From CAYZJV01 sp049310885 (lineage in GTDB: Bacteria; Spirochaetota; Spirochaetia; Sphaerochaetales; Sphaerochaetaceae), in NCBI RefSeq assembly GCF_049310885.1, contig NZ_JBMDYO010000001.1, forward strand, positions 248,001 to 312,000: DNA of 64,000 nt. The letters are read 5' to 3'. Under the pieces are notes generated by a model. It saw only the letters and a list, made by a program, of their open reading frames with translations. It searched no databases and had not been told where the DNA came from. Positions 27,006-34,718 of the stretch are shown one piece after another. The position numbers and the translations under genes are program-made. Each line of letters starts with the position of its first letter. Within the stretch, counting starts at the first letter, position 1.

Positions 27006-28286
27006 CTATAGGCCTTTTGAAATTGCGATTGCTGCTATAGTTCCATCAGCTACAGCAGTAGTGATCTGACGGTATTGCTTTGTCTTTACATCGCCAACTG
27101 CATAGACACCCTTGATATTGGTTTCCATATCATTATTGGCCATCAGGTACCCCCATTGATCAAGTTCCAAGCCTTCTTTGAACATCTCGATATTTGGGAG
27201 GAACCCAACGAAAACAAAGATCCCGTTGGTCCGCAATTCCTTCATCTCCTTGGTCTTCAAATTTTCAACCACTACCCCCATATCCATAGTAGCGTATTTC
27301 TTGAATTCCCTCGGCTCGTGTTCAAACAGTACCTCGACATTATCCAGTTTCCTCAAGGAGTCCTGGGCAACCTTATTAGCCTGGAAATGGTCAAACTGAT
27401 GCACCATGGTGATCTTTTTTGCGAACTTGGCAATAAATAGGGTTTCTTCAACAGCGGAATTCCCGCCACCGATAACTACAACATCCTTCCCTTCAAAATA
27501 CTTCGCATCACATGTGGCACAGTACGAAATGCCATTGCCTCGATACTCATTCTCCCCAGGAAGACCAAGAGGACGTGGCCGGGATCCGGTTGCTATGACA
27601 ACTCTTTTCGCGTGGATAGTCTCAACTCCATCTATGGTTACTGTCCTTCCCTCCAAATCAACCGAGTTCACCTCAACAGCAGCTCTAAATTCCACTCCAT
27701 TGGCCTTTGCCTGCTCACTCATATAGTGCGAAAGCATGACCCCCTGCTGAGCATCTATGAACCCTGGATAATTGGATACTTGATGAGTCGTAGCGACATA
27801 TCCTCCAGGCAAGGCTGTATCTACTAGAATTGTCTTTACATGTGCTTGCGCAAGATAGATCCCTGCAGTGAGACCTGCAGGTCCTCCGCCAAGGATGACA
27901 ACATCGGTCTCTGTCTCAACTGGAACTATCTTCTTCCTTGCTGATTCGATCTCTTTTTCACTAAGCAGAGCTTCAATATTTTTCATTAGATCGGATCGTT
28001 TCACTCCTCCGGTCAACTTTTCACCTACAATCTTACCCTTCTCATAGAAGAGGACAGTCGGTGAACCGGTTACATCTAGTTCTGTTGCCAATTCACGGTT
28101 TCCCTGGCGAAAAATCTTGATAAAGGGAACATATTCCCCGTAGATCTCGCTCAATGCATCATACTTGGATGCCAATGCCTCACAAGGGGGACATTCGGTT
28201 GAATAGAAATCGACAATAGCTCTTGGTGCATCAAGCACCTCTTTCTGGAAATCTGCTGCAGTAATTTCTTTTACAAATTCAGTCAT
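27006..28286 (-). CDS. Thioredoxin-thioredoxin reductase fusion
   Basis: 426 residues. Residues ~1-105 are a thioredoxin domain with active site CPPC (Cys32, Cys35). Residues ~125-426 are an FAD/NAD(P)H thioredoxin reductase: GGGPAG dinucleotide motif, redox CATC, second GGGNSA motif, and a C-terminal GVYAVGDV FAD motif. Thioredoxin first, reductase second is the reverse of the Mycobacterium leprae fusion. It would give self-contained, NAD(P)H-driven dithiol reduction. Between the radical SAM gene and DUF1847, it probably keeps Cys residues or As(III)/Se thiols of this system reduced. The start ATG follows GAGGAGTTGTT by 11 bases, like that of the methyltransferase. Confidence 0.93.
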   Translation of the reverse strand: MTEFVKEITAADFQKEVLDAPRAIVDFYSTECPPCEALASKYDALSEIYGEYVPFIKIFRQGNRELATELDVTGSPTVLFYEKGKIVGEKLTGGVKRSDLMKNIEALLSEKEIESARKKIVPVETETDVVILGGGPAGLTAGIYLAQAHVKTILVDTALPGGYVATTHQVSNYPGFIDAQQGVMLSHYMSEQAKANGVEFRAAVEVNSVDLEGRTVTIDGVETIHAKRVVIATGSRPRPLGLPGENEYRGNGISYCATCDAKYFEGKDVVVIGGGNSAVEETLFIAKFAKKITMVHQFDHFQANKVAQDSLRKLDNVEVLFEHEPREFKKYATMDMGVVVENLKTKEMKELRTNGIFVFVGFLPNIEMFKEGLELDQWGYLMANNDMETNIKGVYAVGDVKTKQYRQITTAVADGTIAAIAISKGL

Positions 28287-28321
28287 AATAGTAACAACTC
28301 CTCGTATATTTCGTATATGTA

Positions 28322-29629
28322 TTATTGTTGGTTAAAGTAGAGCGAAAGCCCCATTCCCATGAGATCCTTCACCGGGCGGCAGTCGGGACTACCGATTTTA
28401 CCAGTCGCATTCTTTGCCACAGCAGCACAACCGCCTCCGCATGCAAGTTGGAGTGGACAGCCTCTGCAGGCCTCAATCGTTGTAACATCCCGTTCCTCCC
28501 ATTGTTCGATAATTTCTTCCTTTTTCGTTACCGTTGGATAGAAGGTACCCAATGATTCCCCCTCTTTTCCTACAGTTGCGGTACATGAGTAGATTCGACC
28601 AGAGAAATCGAATGCCCATTCAGTCTTACATCCAGGACATGAATCGAAAAGTGGGCTTGGCATCTCTCCATTTTCAAAAAGGAATTTGGAGATTGAGAAG
28701 GCGGGGCGATGGAATTGAAGAAATGACGGTTGGCGCTTAACCAATTCATAAACATCCTCATACATATTTACCCGATCGTATAATTTTTGTTGATCCGCTT
28801 GGCAAACATGCAACTCATAGTTCCTCCCCAATTGGGTCTTGAACAAGGGACTATCTGTCCATCCTTTTTCTATCGCAAAATCGGCGAGTTCTCCAAGATA
28901 GGGCATATTCTGCTTATCCATAACGGCACGAAGGTTGATCGGCATATGCTCTGCTAATGCCGCATCGATACCTTCGACTATCTGGGAAAACGTTCCTTGA
29001 CCACCTTTGAGCATTCTCCTACGGTCATGGACTTCAGCTGGACCATCCAAAGTAACTTGAATTTCCCTGATCAATCCTTTCTTCAGGATAGGGACATATT
29101 CTGCTAACGTATGGCCATTAGTCACAAAAGCAAGTTGTAACTTACGTTTCGTAGCCTCTTCGATCAGGTAAGAGACATTGGTTTTGGCAGCTGTGCCTGG
29201 CAATAATGGTTCACCACCGAACACGGTGATGTACTTCCGTCGCCCCGCAAATTCTTTCTCCACATAGGTGAAAAATGCATCAATAACATCAGTATGTTTC
29301 ACTTCAGGAGTATGCTCATACCCCTCTTGGTAACAATAGGTACAGGCAAAGTTACAGAAATAGGTAGGGACATAGAATATCTGGATTTCATCTTCATCAC
29401 GATTATCCAGAAAATCAAGATACTCCCGATTGTATCGTCTCTTCTCCTCTTCGGGCTTGACCAGGTAACCTTTTTCCACCAATTCTTCTGAGTTGGTGAA
29501 CCTCCCTGTTTCAAACTCCTTTGCCTTTTCGACAGTGATGATATCGGCTTCTCTACTCAGCGGATTCACGATGAAGTATTCGTCACTATCTTTCAGTTTT
29601 CCAATAATATTATGTCTTGATTGTTCCAT
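28322..29629 (-). CDS. Radical SAM/SPASM enzyme, probable peptide maturase
   Basis: 435 residues. The N-terminal ~75 residues are of the type that binds leader peptides or coordinates maturation. The radical SAM cluster motif is C92-NFA-C96-TY-C99, with GGEP at 138-141. The C-terminal SPASM region holds eight Cys suited to two auxiliary [4Fe-4S] clusters (331, 334, 349, 388, 391, 397, 401, 417). SPASM enzymes typically make thioether, C-C or other cross-links in short peptides. A 31-residue Cys-containing frame with a strong ribosome site lies directly upstream (29698-29793), the standard precursor position. Confidence 0.93.
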   Translation of the reverse strand: MEQSRHNIIGKLKDSDEYFIVNPLSREADIITVEKAKEFETGRFTNSEELVEKGYLVKPEEEKRRYNREYLDFLDNRDEDEIQIFYVPTYFCNFACTYCYQEGYEHTPEVKHTDVIDAFFTYVEKEFAGRRKYITVFGGEPLLPGTAAKTNVSYLIEEATKRKLQLAFVTNGHTLAEYVPILKKGLIREIQVTLDGPAEVHDRRRMLKGGQGTFSQIVEGIDAALAEHMPINLRAVMDKQNMPYLGELADFAIEKGWTDSPLFKTQLGRNYELHVCQADQQKLYDRVNMYEDVYELVKRQPSFLQFHRPAFSISKFLFENGEMPSPLFDSCPGCKTEWAFDFSGRIYSCTATVGKEGESLGTFYPTVTKKEEIIEQWEERDVTTIEACRGCPLQLACGGGCAAVAKNATGKIGSPDCRPVKDLMGMGLSLYFNQQ

Positions 29630-29655
29630 GGGGTACTATTCCTTTGAAAGTGGAG

Positions 29656-29685
29656 TTCCCGGCCGACTGAGAAGTCGACCGGAAA
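29656..29685 (-). promoter_or_regulatory. 13-bp stem-loop between peptide and maturase genes
   Basis: On the minus strand TTTCCGGTCGACT pairs with AGTCGGCCGGGAA across a TCTC loop (13 pairs, two G-U). No U-run follows, so it is more likely an mRNA-stabilising or partial-attenuation element than a full terminator. Such a hairpin lets a precursor be made in excess over its enzyme. Confidence 0.7.
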
Positions 29686-29697
29686 CATCCGGAATCC

Positions 29698-29793
29698 TTA
29701 GTCGTGGCAACCTGCTACAACAACTGAATTCTTTGCGCAGCACTGTGCTACGGCTTTCTTGACGACAGGATTCTTGGTAATGAGTGATCTCAT
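29698..29793 (-). CDS. 31-residue Cys-containing peptide, candidate RiPP precursor
   Basis: ATG 29793 follows GGAAGGAGGT by five bases, the strongest ribosome site in the operon; stop TAA. The N-terminal half (MRSLITKNPVVKKAVA) is basic and leader-like; the C-terminal half (QCCAKNSVVVAGCHD) has Cys18, Cys19 and Cys29. It lies directly upstream of a radical SAM/SPASM gene and is followed by a 13-bp stem-loop. This layout matches radical-SAM RiPP loci such as sactipeptide and ranthipeptide operons, but the sequence does not match a precursor family I recognise. It could instead be a small metal-binding peptide that is not modified. Confidence 0.75.
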   Translation of the reverse strand: MRSLITKNPVVKKAVAQCCAKNSVVVAGCHD

Positions 29794-29913
29794 GTTTTAC
29801 CTCCTTCCTCATGTATTTCCCAACTAAGCAAGGACAGCGGAGCCATCACATGGAGCCTTTGCCAAGCTCGTACAGGAAACGTTTTATTGATACTCCACCC
29901 TCTCGGGCAAAGT

Positions 29914-29950
29914 AGGAGGCAACGCCTCCTCTTACCAGGGCTTGCCCTGG
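29914..29950 (-). other. Two adjacent hairpins after the methyltransferase gene
   Basis: AGGAGGC-AAC-GCCTCCT (29914-29930) and CCAGGGC-TT-GCCCTGG (29935-29950), each a 7-bp perfect stem with a tiny loop. Neither is followed by a U-run on either strand. They lie in the leader of the 31-residue peptide gene and could act in mRNA processing or attenuation. Confidence 0.45.
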
Positions 29951-29964
29951 GGTATCCAAACTTA

Positions 29965-30627
29965 TCACTTTTGGCAACTGCATTTTTTCTTGGAAGCTTT
30001 GACTCCAAGAATAGTCCAGCTGACAACCTCTATCTGACCTTTGGGGTATGGTTCACTCTCCTCAAGTATCTGCACATCGGAAAAGCCAGCTTCTGATAAC
30101 TGACTACTGTATACATCCCGGGTTACCGAGCCTGCCCAGCATTCAGCGACTGCCTCCGGATCATCACGATACTTCTCAGGGACCGGCAGCAATGAATAAA
30201 TATCACTAACGACAAAACGTCCGCCGGGAGCCAGAATCCTATGGATCTCCTTCCATACCTTTAGTTTATCATCGGCATGATTGATCGTGCAATTGGAAAT
30301 GACCAGATTGACTGTTCCACTCTCGATCGGAAGCTCCTCAAGATTCGCTTTTTCAAATGAAACATTCGCTACTCCCATCTGCTCAGCTCGTTTGCGAGCT
30401 TTTCCCAGCATTCCATCAGAAATATCGATTCCATATACAAAGCCATGGGGCCCCACACTTTCTGCCAGTCTTAGGACATCCGTACCCCTTCCACTGCCGA
30501 GGTCTACACAGACTTCACCCTCAGACGCACCGCTATGATTGATCGCTCCACCACAGGAGAGACAACAGCTTGTCTGGGCAAGCTCCGAGTAGCGCAGATT
30601 GATTGCGTTTTGCACTTGTGATTCCAT
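29965..30627 (-). CDS. ArsM-like SAM-dependent methyltransferase
   Basis: 220 residues from ATG 30627, 11 bases after GAGGAG, the same leader layout as the Trx-TrxR gene. A class I fold is clear: VDLGSGRGTD (SAM loop), DISDGML, NLVISNCTINH. ArsM-like Cys residues occur at 21, 22 and 25 (TSCCLSC) and in AECWAGSV, which matches the arsenical-binding Cys region of arsenite methyltransferases. The C-terminus ends KKKCSCQK. ArsM uses thioredoxin as reductant, and a Trx-TrxR fusion lies in this operon. The acceptor could be As(III) or a thiol peptide. Confidence 0.82.
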   Translation of the reverse strand: MESQVQNAINLRYSELAQTSCCLSCGGAINHSGASEGEVCVDLGSGRGTDVLRLAESVGPHGFVYGIDISDGMLGKARKRAEQMGVANVSFEKANLEELPIESGTVNLVISNCTINHADDKLKVWKEIHRILAPGGRFVVSDIYSLLPVPEKYRDDPEAVAECWAGSVTRDVYSSQLSEAGFSDVQILEESEPYPKGQIEVVSWTILGVKASKKKCSCQK

Positions 30628-30643
30628 AGTGACAACAACTCCT

Positions 30644-31039
30644 CTATATAACATTCAACAAGATATGTAGTCCTTGTTCGACCACATGCAATTGTTCTTC
30701 ATCCAACTGGGCGAACAACCGTTGTTCACATCGGTGCTTCTCTTCTTCAAGCTCAAGATAACACTCGTGACCCTTCTGAGTTAGGGAGAGCAATACGGTT
30801 CTCCTATCGTGGGAATCAAACCTGGTCTTGACGAAATTCCGCTCAACCAGTTTGTTCACGACCCTGCTCCCGCGCGAGGGAGAAAGTTCCAAAATCGAAG
30901 AGAGATTTTTTGAAGTAAGCTCTTCATTACGGGCAATTGCGGAGATACATTCTACCTCTCCAAGGGTGAGATCATGGGTTTTACCAATCTCATCACCAAA
31001 ATTACACCGTTTATTGATTCGCAATATATCTTCAATCAT
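30644..31039 (-). CDS. MarR-family regulator
   Basis: 131 residues from ATG 31039. A longer TTG-initiated frame to 31111 would run through the palindrome at 31082-31096 and is therefore unlikely. The winged helix is visible: LTSKNLSSILELSPSRGSRVVNKLVERNFVKTRFDSHDRRTVLLSLTQKG, split here by helices, with the DxR wing typical of MarR. It is the first gene of the operon; its stop lies 16 bases upstream of the methyltransferase start. It probably senses the substrate of the pathway and represses its own operon. Confidence 0.87.
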   Translation of the reverse strand: MIEDILRINKRCNFGDEIGKTHDLTLGEVECISAIARNEELTSKNLSSILELSPSRGSRVVNKLVERNFVKTRFDSHDRRTVLLSLTQKGHECYLELEEEKHRCEQRLFAQLDEEQLHVVEQGLHILLNVI

Positions 31040-31081
31040 TTCTCTCCGAACTCTCCACTCCAGTGATCTGCAGGTATGATT

Positions 31082-31096
31082 GTTGCTATTAGCAAC
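31082..31096. promoter_or_regulatory. 6-3-6 palindrome, candidate MarR operator
   Basis: GTTGCT-ATT-AGCAAC is an exact inverted repeat 42 bases upstream of the MarR ATG. Confidence 0.5.
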
Positions 31097-31109
31097 TATT
31101 GTTATACGC

Positions 31110-31138
31110 AATTAACCATATCCCTCTCTGCTTGTCAA
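31110..31138 (-). promoter_or_regulatory. Possible promoter of the MarR/radical-SAM operon
   Basis: A perfect -35 TTGACA (31138-31133) followed after 17 bases by TTAATT, a poor -10. The palindrome at 31082-31096 would overlap the early transcribed region. Confidence 0.4.
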
Positions 31139-31146
31139 GCGACCTA

Positions 31147-31181
31147 GGAAGCTTGTGTGACTATGCTACACACCTGCTTCC
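31147..31181. repeat. Interrupted inverted repeat upstream of the MarR promoter
   Basis: GGAAGC and GTGTG on the left arm pair with CACAC and GCTTCC on the right, with a 2-base mismatch between blocks. It lacks a U-run. The rest of the 31040-31600 intergenic region holds only the promoters and repeats listed here and no credible gene. Confidence 0.45.
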
Positions 31182-31445
31182 CACTTACATCATACTGCAG
31201 AATCCAAGACCAAAGTACTCCTAGAAATCTGTAACAGCATAATCTTGTGGATGAACTTGGAGCAAATCGGACAGAGAACAAGGACAAGGAAGCAAAGATG
31301 AGGATGTTTCAGCTCGCTAGAATGGGTTTTTGTGCATTGTCCATACGATGTTCCATGTTACTTGAGTGCCGATACATACGCTCTGTAAATCGCCTCTCGA
31401 ATATGATCAGAATTGGGACATATAGGATGTGGAATTTTTGGTTCC

Positions 31446-31474
31446 TTGCGGTTATTCCATATCCATGATATAAT
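31446..31474 (+). promoter_or_regulatory. Promoter of ablA-ablB
   Basis: TTGCGG, 17-base spacer, perfect TATAAT, ~125 bases before the ablA ATG. Confidence 0.65.
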
Positions 31475-31502
31475 TGCATTATTCAAGACAAGAATAATTG
31501 CA
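31475..31502. promoter_or_regulatory. Inverted repeat at the ablAB transcription start
   Basis: ATTATTC-AAGACAA-GAATAAT, extended by TGC/GCA with one bulged base, begins directly after the -10 box. It is a possible repressor site or a 5' hairpin controlling osmolyte synthesis. Confidence 0.45.
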
Positions 31503-31600
31503 TATTGATTGAAGCAATCATTCGACCACAGACCTCCTGTGTGCCCTGGGCTTACCTTTGCCTTTGGAACCATGGTAGGAGTAAATAATGAGGAATATCT

Positions 31601-32935
31601 ATGAAATTCACCGAATCAGAACAACACATAGTAGATCGTTTTGACAAGGATATCAGCTTAGATCGCTGGCGCGATTGGAAGTGGCAGCTCAAACACTGTA
31701 TTAAGGATGTCGCGACATTTGAAAAATTGCTCGACTATACCTTTCCAGAAGAGAAACGAAAGGATATTGAGACAACCATCAGCAAATTCCCCATGTCCAT
31801 TACACCCTACTACCTGTCATTGATCGATACGGATAACATTGAAAACGATCCTATTTTTAAACAATCGTTTCCAGATATACGAGAGTTGGATATTGCTGCC
31901 TATGATATGGAAGATCCCCTCCATGAAGATGCGGATAGCCCGGTTCCCGGTATTACGCATCGCTATCCAGACCGGGTGTTGTTTTTGATAAGCAATGTCT
32001 GTGCGATGTATTGTCGCCACTGTACAAGAAAACGGAAGGTGGGCGATGTAGATAGTATTCCAAACCGAGATCAGATTGAAGTAGGATTGCAATATATTCG
32101 TAATACTCCGCAGGTACGTGATGTCCTTCTCAGTGGTGGTGATCCATTAATGCTCTCTGACGATTATCTTGAATGGATTCTCTCTGAACTACGCTCAATC
32201 GAGCATGTTGAAATCATTAGAATAGGTTCTCGGATACCAGTCGTCCTTCCCTATAGGGTGGATGAAAAATTGGTTTCCATGCTCAAGAAATATCATCCGG
32301 TATTTCTCAATACTCAGTTCAACCACCCCCGTGAGTTAACAAAATCTTCCCGTAAGGCGGTTGAGATGCTTGCGGATGCAGGAATTCCGATGGGTAACCA
32401 GTCCGTCCTACTTAATGATGTAAATGATTGCCCGAGAATCATGAAAAAACTTGTCCAGAAACTTACCTATAGCAGAGTCCGCCCCTACTACTTGTACCAA
32501 TGCGATCTTTCAGAAGGCCTGACCCACTTTAGGACAAAGGTAGGTAAAGGAATCGAAATCATGGAAAGTCTTCGTGGACACACCAGTGGTTTGAGTGTTC
32601 CCACCTACGTGATCGACGCTCCTGGTGGCGGTGGAAAAATCCCCATCATGCCTAACTACATACTCTCCTGGTCAACAAACAAGGTTATACTTCGAAACTT
32701 TGAAGGTGTCATAACCACTTATCGGGAACCGGATGACTATGCTTCAGTCATGTGCGATCGAAATTGCGACAAATGTACGTTGGAACTGAAGATGAATGAC
32801 TCAGATGAATTCAAGGCTTATGGTATAGAAAAATTGTTGGCTGACTATGATGAAAGCTATTCCATGACCCCGGAAGGCCATGTAAAGGCATCCGATGCTT
32901 ATACAGAGGCGAATGTAGAACTAGGAAATAGCTAA
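31601..32935 (+). CDS. ablA: Lysine 2,3-aminomutase
   Basis: 444 residues; ATG lies eight bases after GAGG. The radical SAM motif is C134-AMY-C138-RH-C141, followed by TRKRKVGD. The PLP-binding Lys lies in the Gly-rich segment DAPGGGGKIPIMPNY. It converts L-lysine to beta-lysine. The next gene, one base away, is the beta-lysine acetyltransferase, which assigns it to osmolyte synthesis rather than lysine fermentation. Confidence 0.95.
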   Translation: MKFTESEQHIVDRFDKDISLDRWRDWKWQLKHCIKDVATFEKLLDYTFPEEKRKDIETTISKFPMSITPYYLSLIDTDNIENDPIFKQSFPDIRELDIAAYDMEDPLHEDADSPVPGITHRYPDRVLFLISNVCAMYCRHCTRKRKVGDVDSIPNRDQIEVGLQYIRNTPQVRDVLLSGGDPLMLSDDYLEWILSELRSIEHVEIIRIGSRIPVVLPYRVDEKLVSMLKKYHPVFLNTQFNHPRELTKSSRKAVEMLADAGIPMGNQSVLLNDVNDCPRIMKKLVQKLTYSRVRPYYLYQCDLSEGLTHFRTKVGKGIEIMESLRGHTSGLSVPTYVIDAPGGGGKIPIMPNYILSWSTNKVILRNFEGVITTYREPDDYASVMCDRNCDKCTLELKMNDSDEFKAYGIEKLLADYDESYSMTPEGHVKASDAYTEANVELGNS

Positions 32936-32936
32936 T

Positions 32937-33773
32937 ATGGCCGATATGAATGACACCACCATGATGCTGGACGGCGCCCTCGTCCAGCATGGTACGAGTA
33001 ATGACCGCATCTATCTGATGGATCTGGGATCAGCCGATCCATCGATTCTTGTCCCCGACCTTCTCGAATTAGCTAGGACGAATAACTACGGGAAAATTTT
33101 CGCCAAAATACCTGCGAAAAACTCCAAAGCATTCCTTGATGCTGGTTTCTTGATCGAGGCTAAGGCCGACAAATTGTTCCATGGGAAAGTAGATGGTCTA
33201 TTTCTAGGTCTGTTTTTGGACAAAAATCGATATGAAGAGTCGCTAAAGAAAGAGTACGAGAACATATGTACTGTAGCCTTGGCAAAAGAATCGACCGATG
33301 AACCGACCCATGAATCGGTTCGCCTGTGCACCACCGAAGATGCCCAAACGATGGCCAAGATCTACGGACGAGTATTCGATTCCTACCCTTTCCCAATCGA
33401 CAATCCGAAATTTATCGTCAAATCCATGGAAGAAGGTACTGTTTTCGCAGGAATTGAGACTGACGGGGAACTCGTTGCCCTCGCTTCAGCAGAATGTAGC
33501 GTCCAACACGACAAGCGTTATGCTGAAATGACCGACTTTGCGACCCTCCCCGACGCTCGCGGAAACGGCTATGCCCTCCAACTCCTTAGCTTCTTGGAGC
33601 AGGAAATTAAAGAGAAGGGTATACTCACAGCCTATACGATAGCCAGAGCAATTTCTCCTGGCATGAATGTGACCTTCGGGAAAGCCGACTACCAGTTCGG
33701 TGGTCGATTACACAACAATACCGATATCGCGGGAAATATCGAGAGTATGAATGTGTGGTTCAAAAGTCTTTGA
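32937..33773 (+). CDS. ablB: Beta-lysine N6-acetyltransferase
   Basis: 278 residues, starting one base after the ablA stop. The C-terminal half is a GNAT domain (AEMTDFATLPDARGNGYALQLLSFLEQ, the acetyl-CoA loop being RGNGYA). With AblA it makes N-epsilon-acetyl-beta-lysine, a compatible solute of methanogens and some salt-tolerant bacteria. Its presence suggests a saline habitat. It is convergent with the inositol-phosphatase-like gene. Confidence 0.92.
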   Translation: MADMNDTTMMLDGALVQHGTSNDRIYLMDLGSADPSILVPDLLELARTNNYGKIFAKIPAKNSKAFLDAGFLIEAKADKLFHGKVDGLFLGLFLDKNRYEESLKKEYENICTVALAKESTDEPTHESVRLCTTEDAQTMAKIYGRVFDSYPFPIDNPKFIVKSMEEGTVFAGIETDGELVALASAECSVQHDKRYAEMTDFATLPDARGNGYALQLLSFLEQEIKEKGILTAYTIARAISPGMNVTFGKADYQFGGRLHNNTDIAGNIESMNVWFKSL

Positions 33774-33782
33774 GTATGATAC

Positions 33783-34580
33783 CTATCGAGGAATCTGTAT
33801 TTGTCGGGTAAACCAACTATGTAATACATCGTTGGTAGCGATAATATTGCTCGTCCAATCCTGCAGATCTCCCAGATCGATTGGGGATATTTTTCCACCA
33901 GCTTCAGCGAGTATCACCACTCCGGCTGCGATATCATGGTATCCGAGGTTGAATTCAATGAAAGCCTCAGCCCTTCCCGCTGCTATGTAACTCAGATGCA
34001 ACGCCGCAGAGCCATAATCCCTCATCTCACCGGAATCCTTGCTGAGTACTTCGAGCATGCGCATATAGTCATCCATCCGTTGCATCTTCCTCAGAGGAGG
34101 TGAAATCATGATCACTGTCTCATGGGGATTACCGACTGTCGAAGCAGAAATCGGCTTACCATTAAGATAGGACCCTTTCCCCTCTTGAGCAGCAAACATC
34201 TCATCACCGGTTGGATCGTAAACCACCCCTATTACAGGATTCCATCGTTTCTCCTCGTAGGCAATACTGATGGTAAAACCAGGCAGTCCGTGGATATAGT
34301 TGGTCGTCCCATCTATGGGGTCGATAATCCAGGTACCCCCATCGCCATATTTTTCGAAACCCATCTCTTCACCGAGAAAGTTGTCCTCCGGGAAACGCTG
34401 GTGCAGGTATTCTTTGATCAGTTTTTCAGATTGAACATCCATGACCGTGACAAAATCATTCCTGCCTTTGGTTGCAGTCTGCAGTCCTTGGTCTGGCCTG
34501 TTTGCCAGGAGTTTCCCCGCTATGCGGGCAACCTCTTGTGCGGCTTGTAATCTCTGAGTTCTTCCATCACCATTTCCCAT
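33783..34580 (-). CDS. Inositol monophosphatase-family protein
   Basis: 265 residues from ATG 34580, after AAGGAAGG with five bases between; the upstream extension overlaps the divergent SDR gene and is not credible. Metal-binding motifs are present: GEE in NFLGEEMG, DPIDGTTNYIHG, and a late HDIAAGVVILAEAGG (the WDxAAG position reads HDIAAG). The family removes phosphate from inositol phosphates, 3'-phosphoadenosine-5'-phosphate or fructose-1,6-bisphosphate. Confidence 0.9.
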   Translation of the reverse strand: MGNGDGRTQRLQAAQEVARIAGKLLANRPDQGLQTATKGRNDFVTVMDVQSEKLIKEYLHQRFPEDNFLGEEMGFEKYGDGGTWIIDPIDGTTNYIHGLPGFTISIAYEEKRWNPVIGVVYDPTGDEMFAAQEGKGSYLNGKPISASTVGNPHETVIMISPPLRKMQRMDDYMRMLEVLSKDSGEMRDYGSAALHLSYIAAGRAEAFIEFNLGYHDIAAGVVILAEAGGKISPIDLGDLQDWTSNIIATNDVLHSWFTRQIQIPR

Positions 34581-34718
34581 GATTGCCTTCCTTTGTCTAC
34601 CATTGTCTCTGTTTGAATCGATACCGCAAGTATGGTCAAATTTATCCTTTAATGCAACGGATCCTTGTGGACAGGACGACAAGCCATCATCTACACTTGA
34701 AGGAAGAGGAGCACATGG

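Noticed and set aside
29698..29793. Selenocysteine extension of the short peptide
   Set aside because: The frame stops at TAA, not TGA, and the downstream hairpin is not a SECIS of known bacterial form.
29914..29950. Terminator after the methyltransferase
   Set aside because: Both hairpins have seven strong pairs but no U-run on the minus strand, and the operon clearly continues.
29790..30026. A 78-codon minus-strand frame across the methyltransferase 3' end
   Set aside because: It overlaps the methyltransferase in another frame, has basic low-complexity content, and has no ribosome site; its last 18 codons (from an ATG near 29847) overlap the real peptide start.
31247..31468. A 73-codon plus-strand frame between the MarR and ablA genes
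   Set aside because: It runs into the ablA promoter, lacks a ribosome site and has no protein-like composition.
31475..31600. Lysine riboswitch in the ablA leader
   Set aside because: The leader is only ~125 bases, shorter than known lysine riboswitches, and shows no L-box core.
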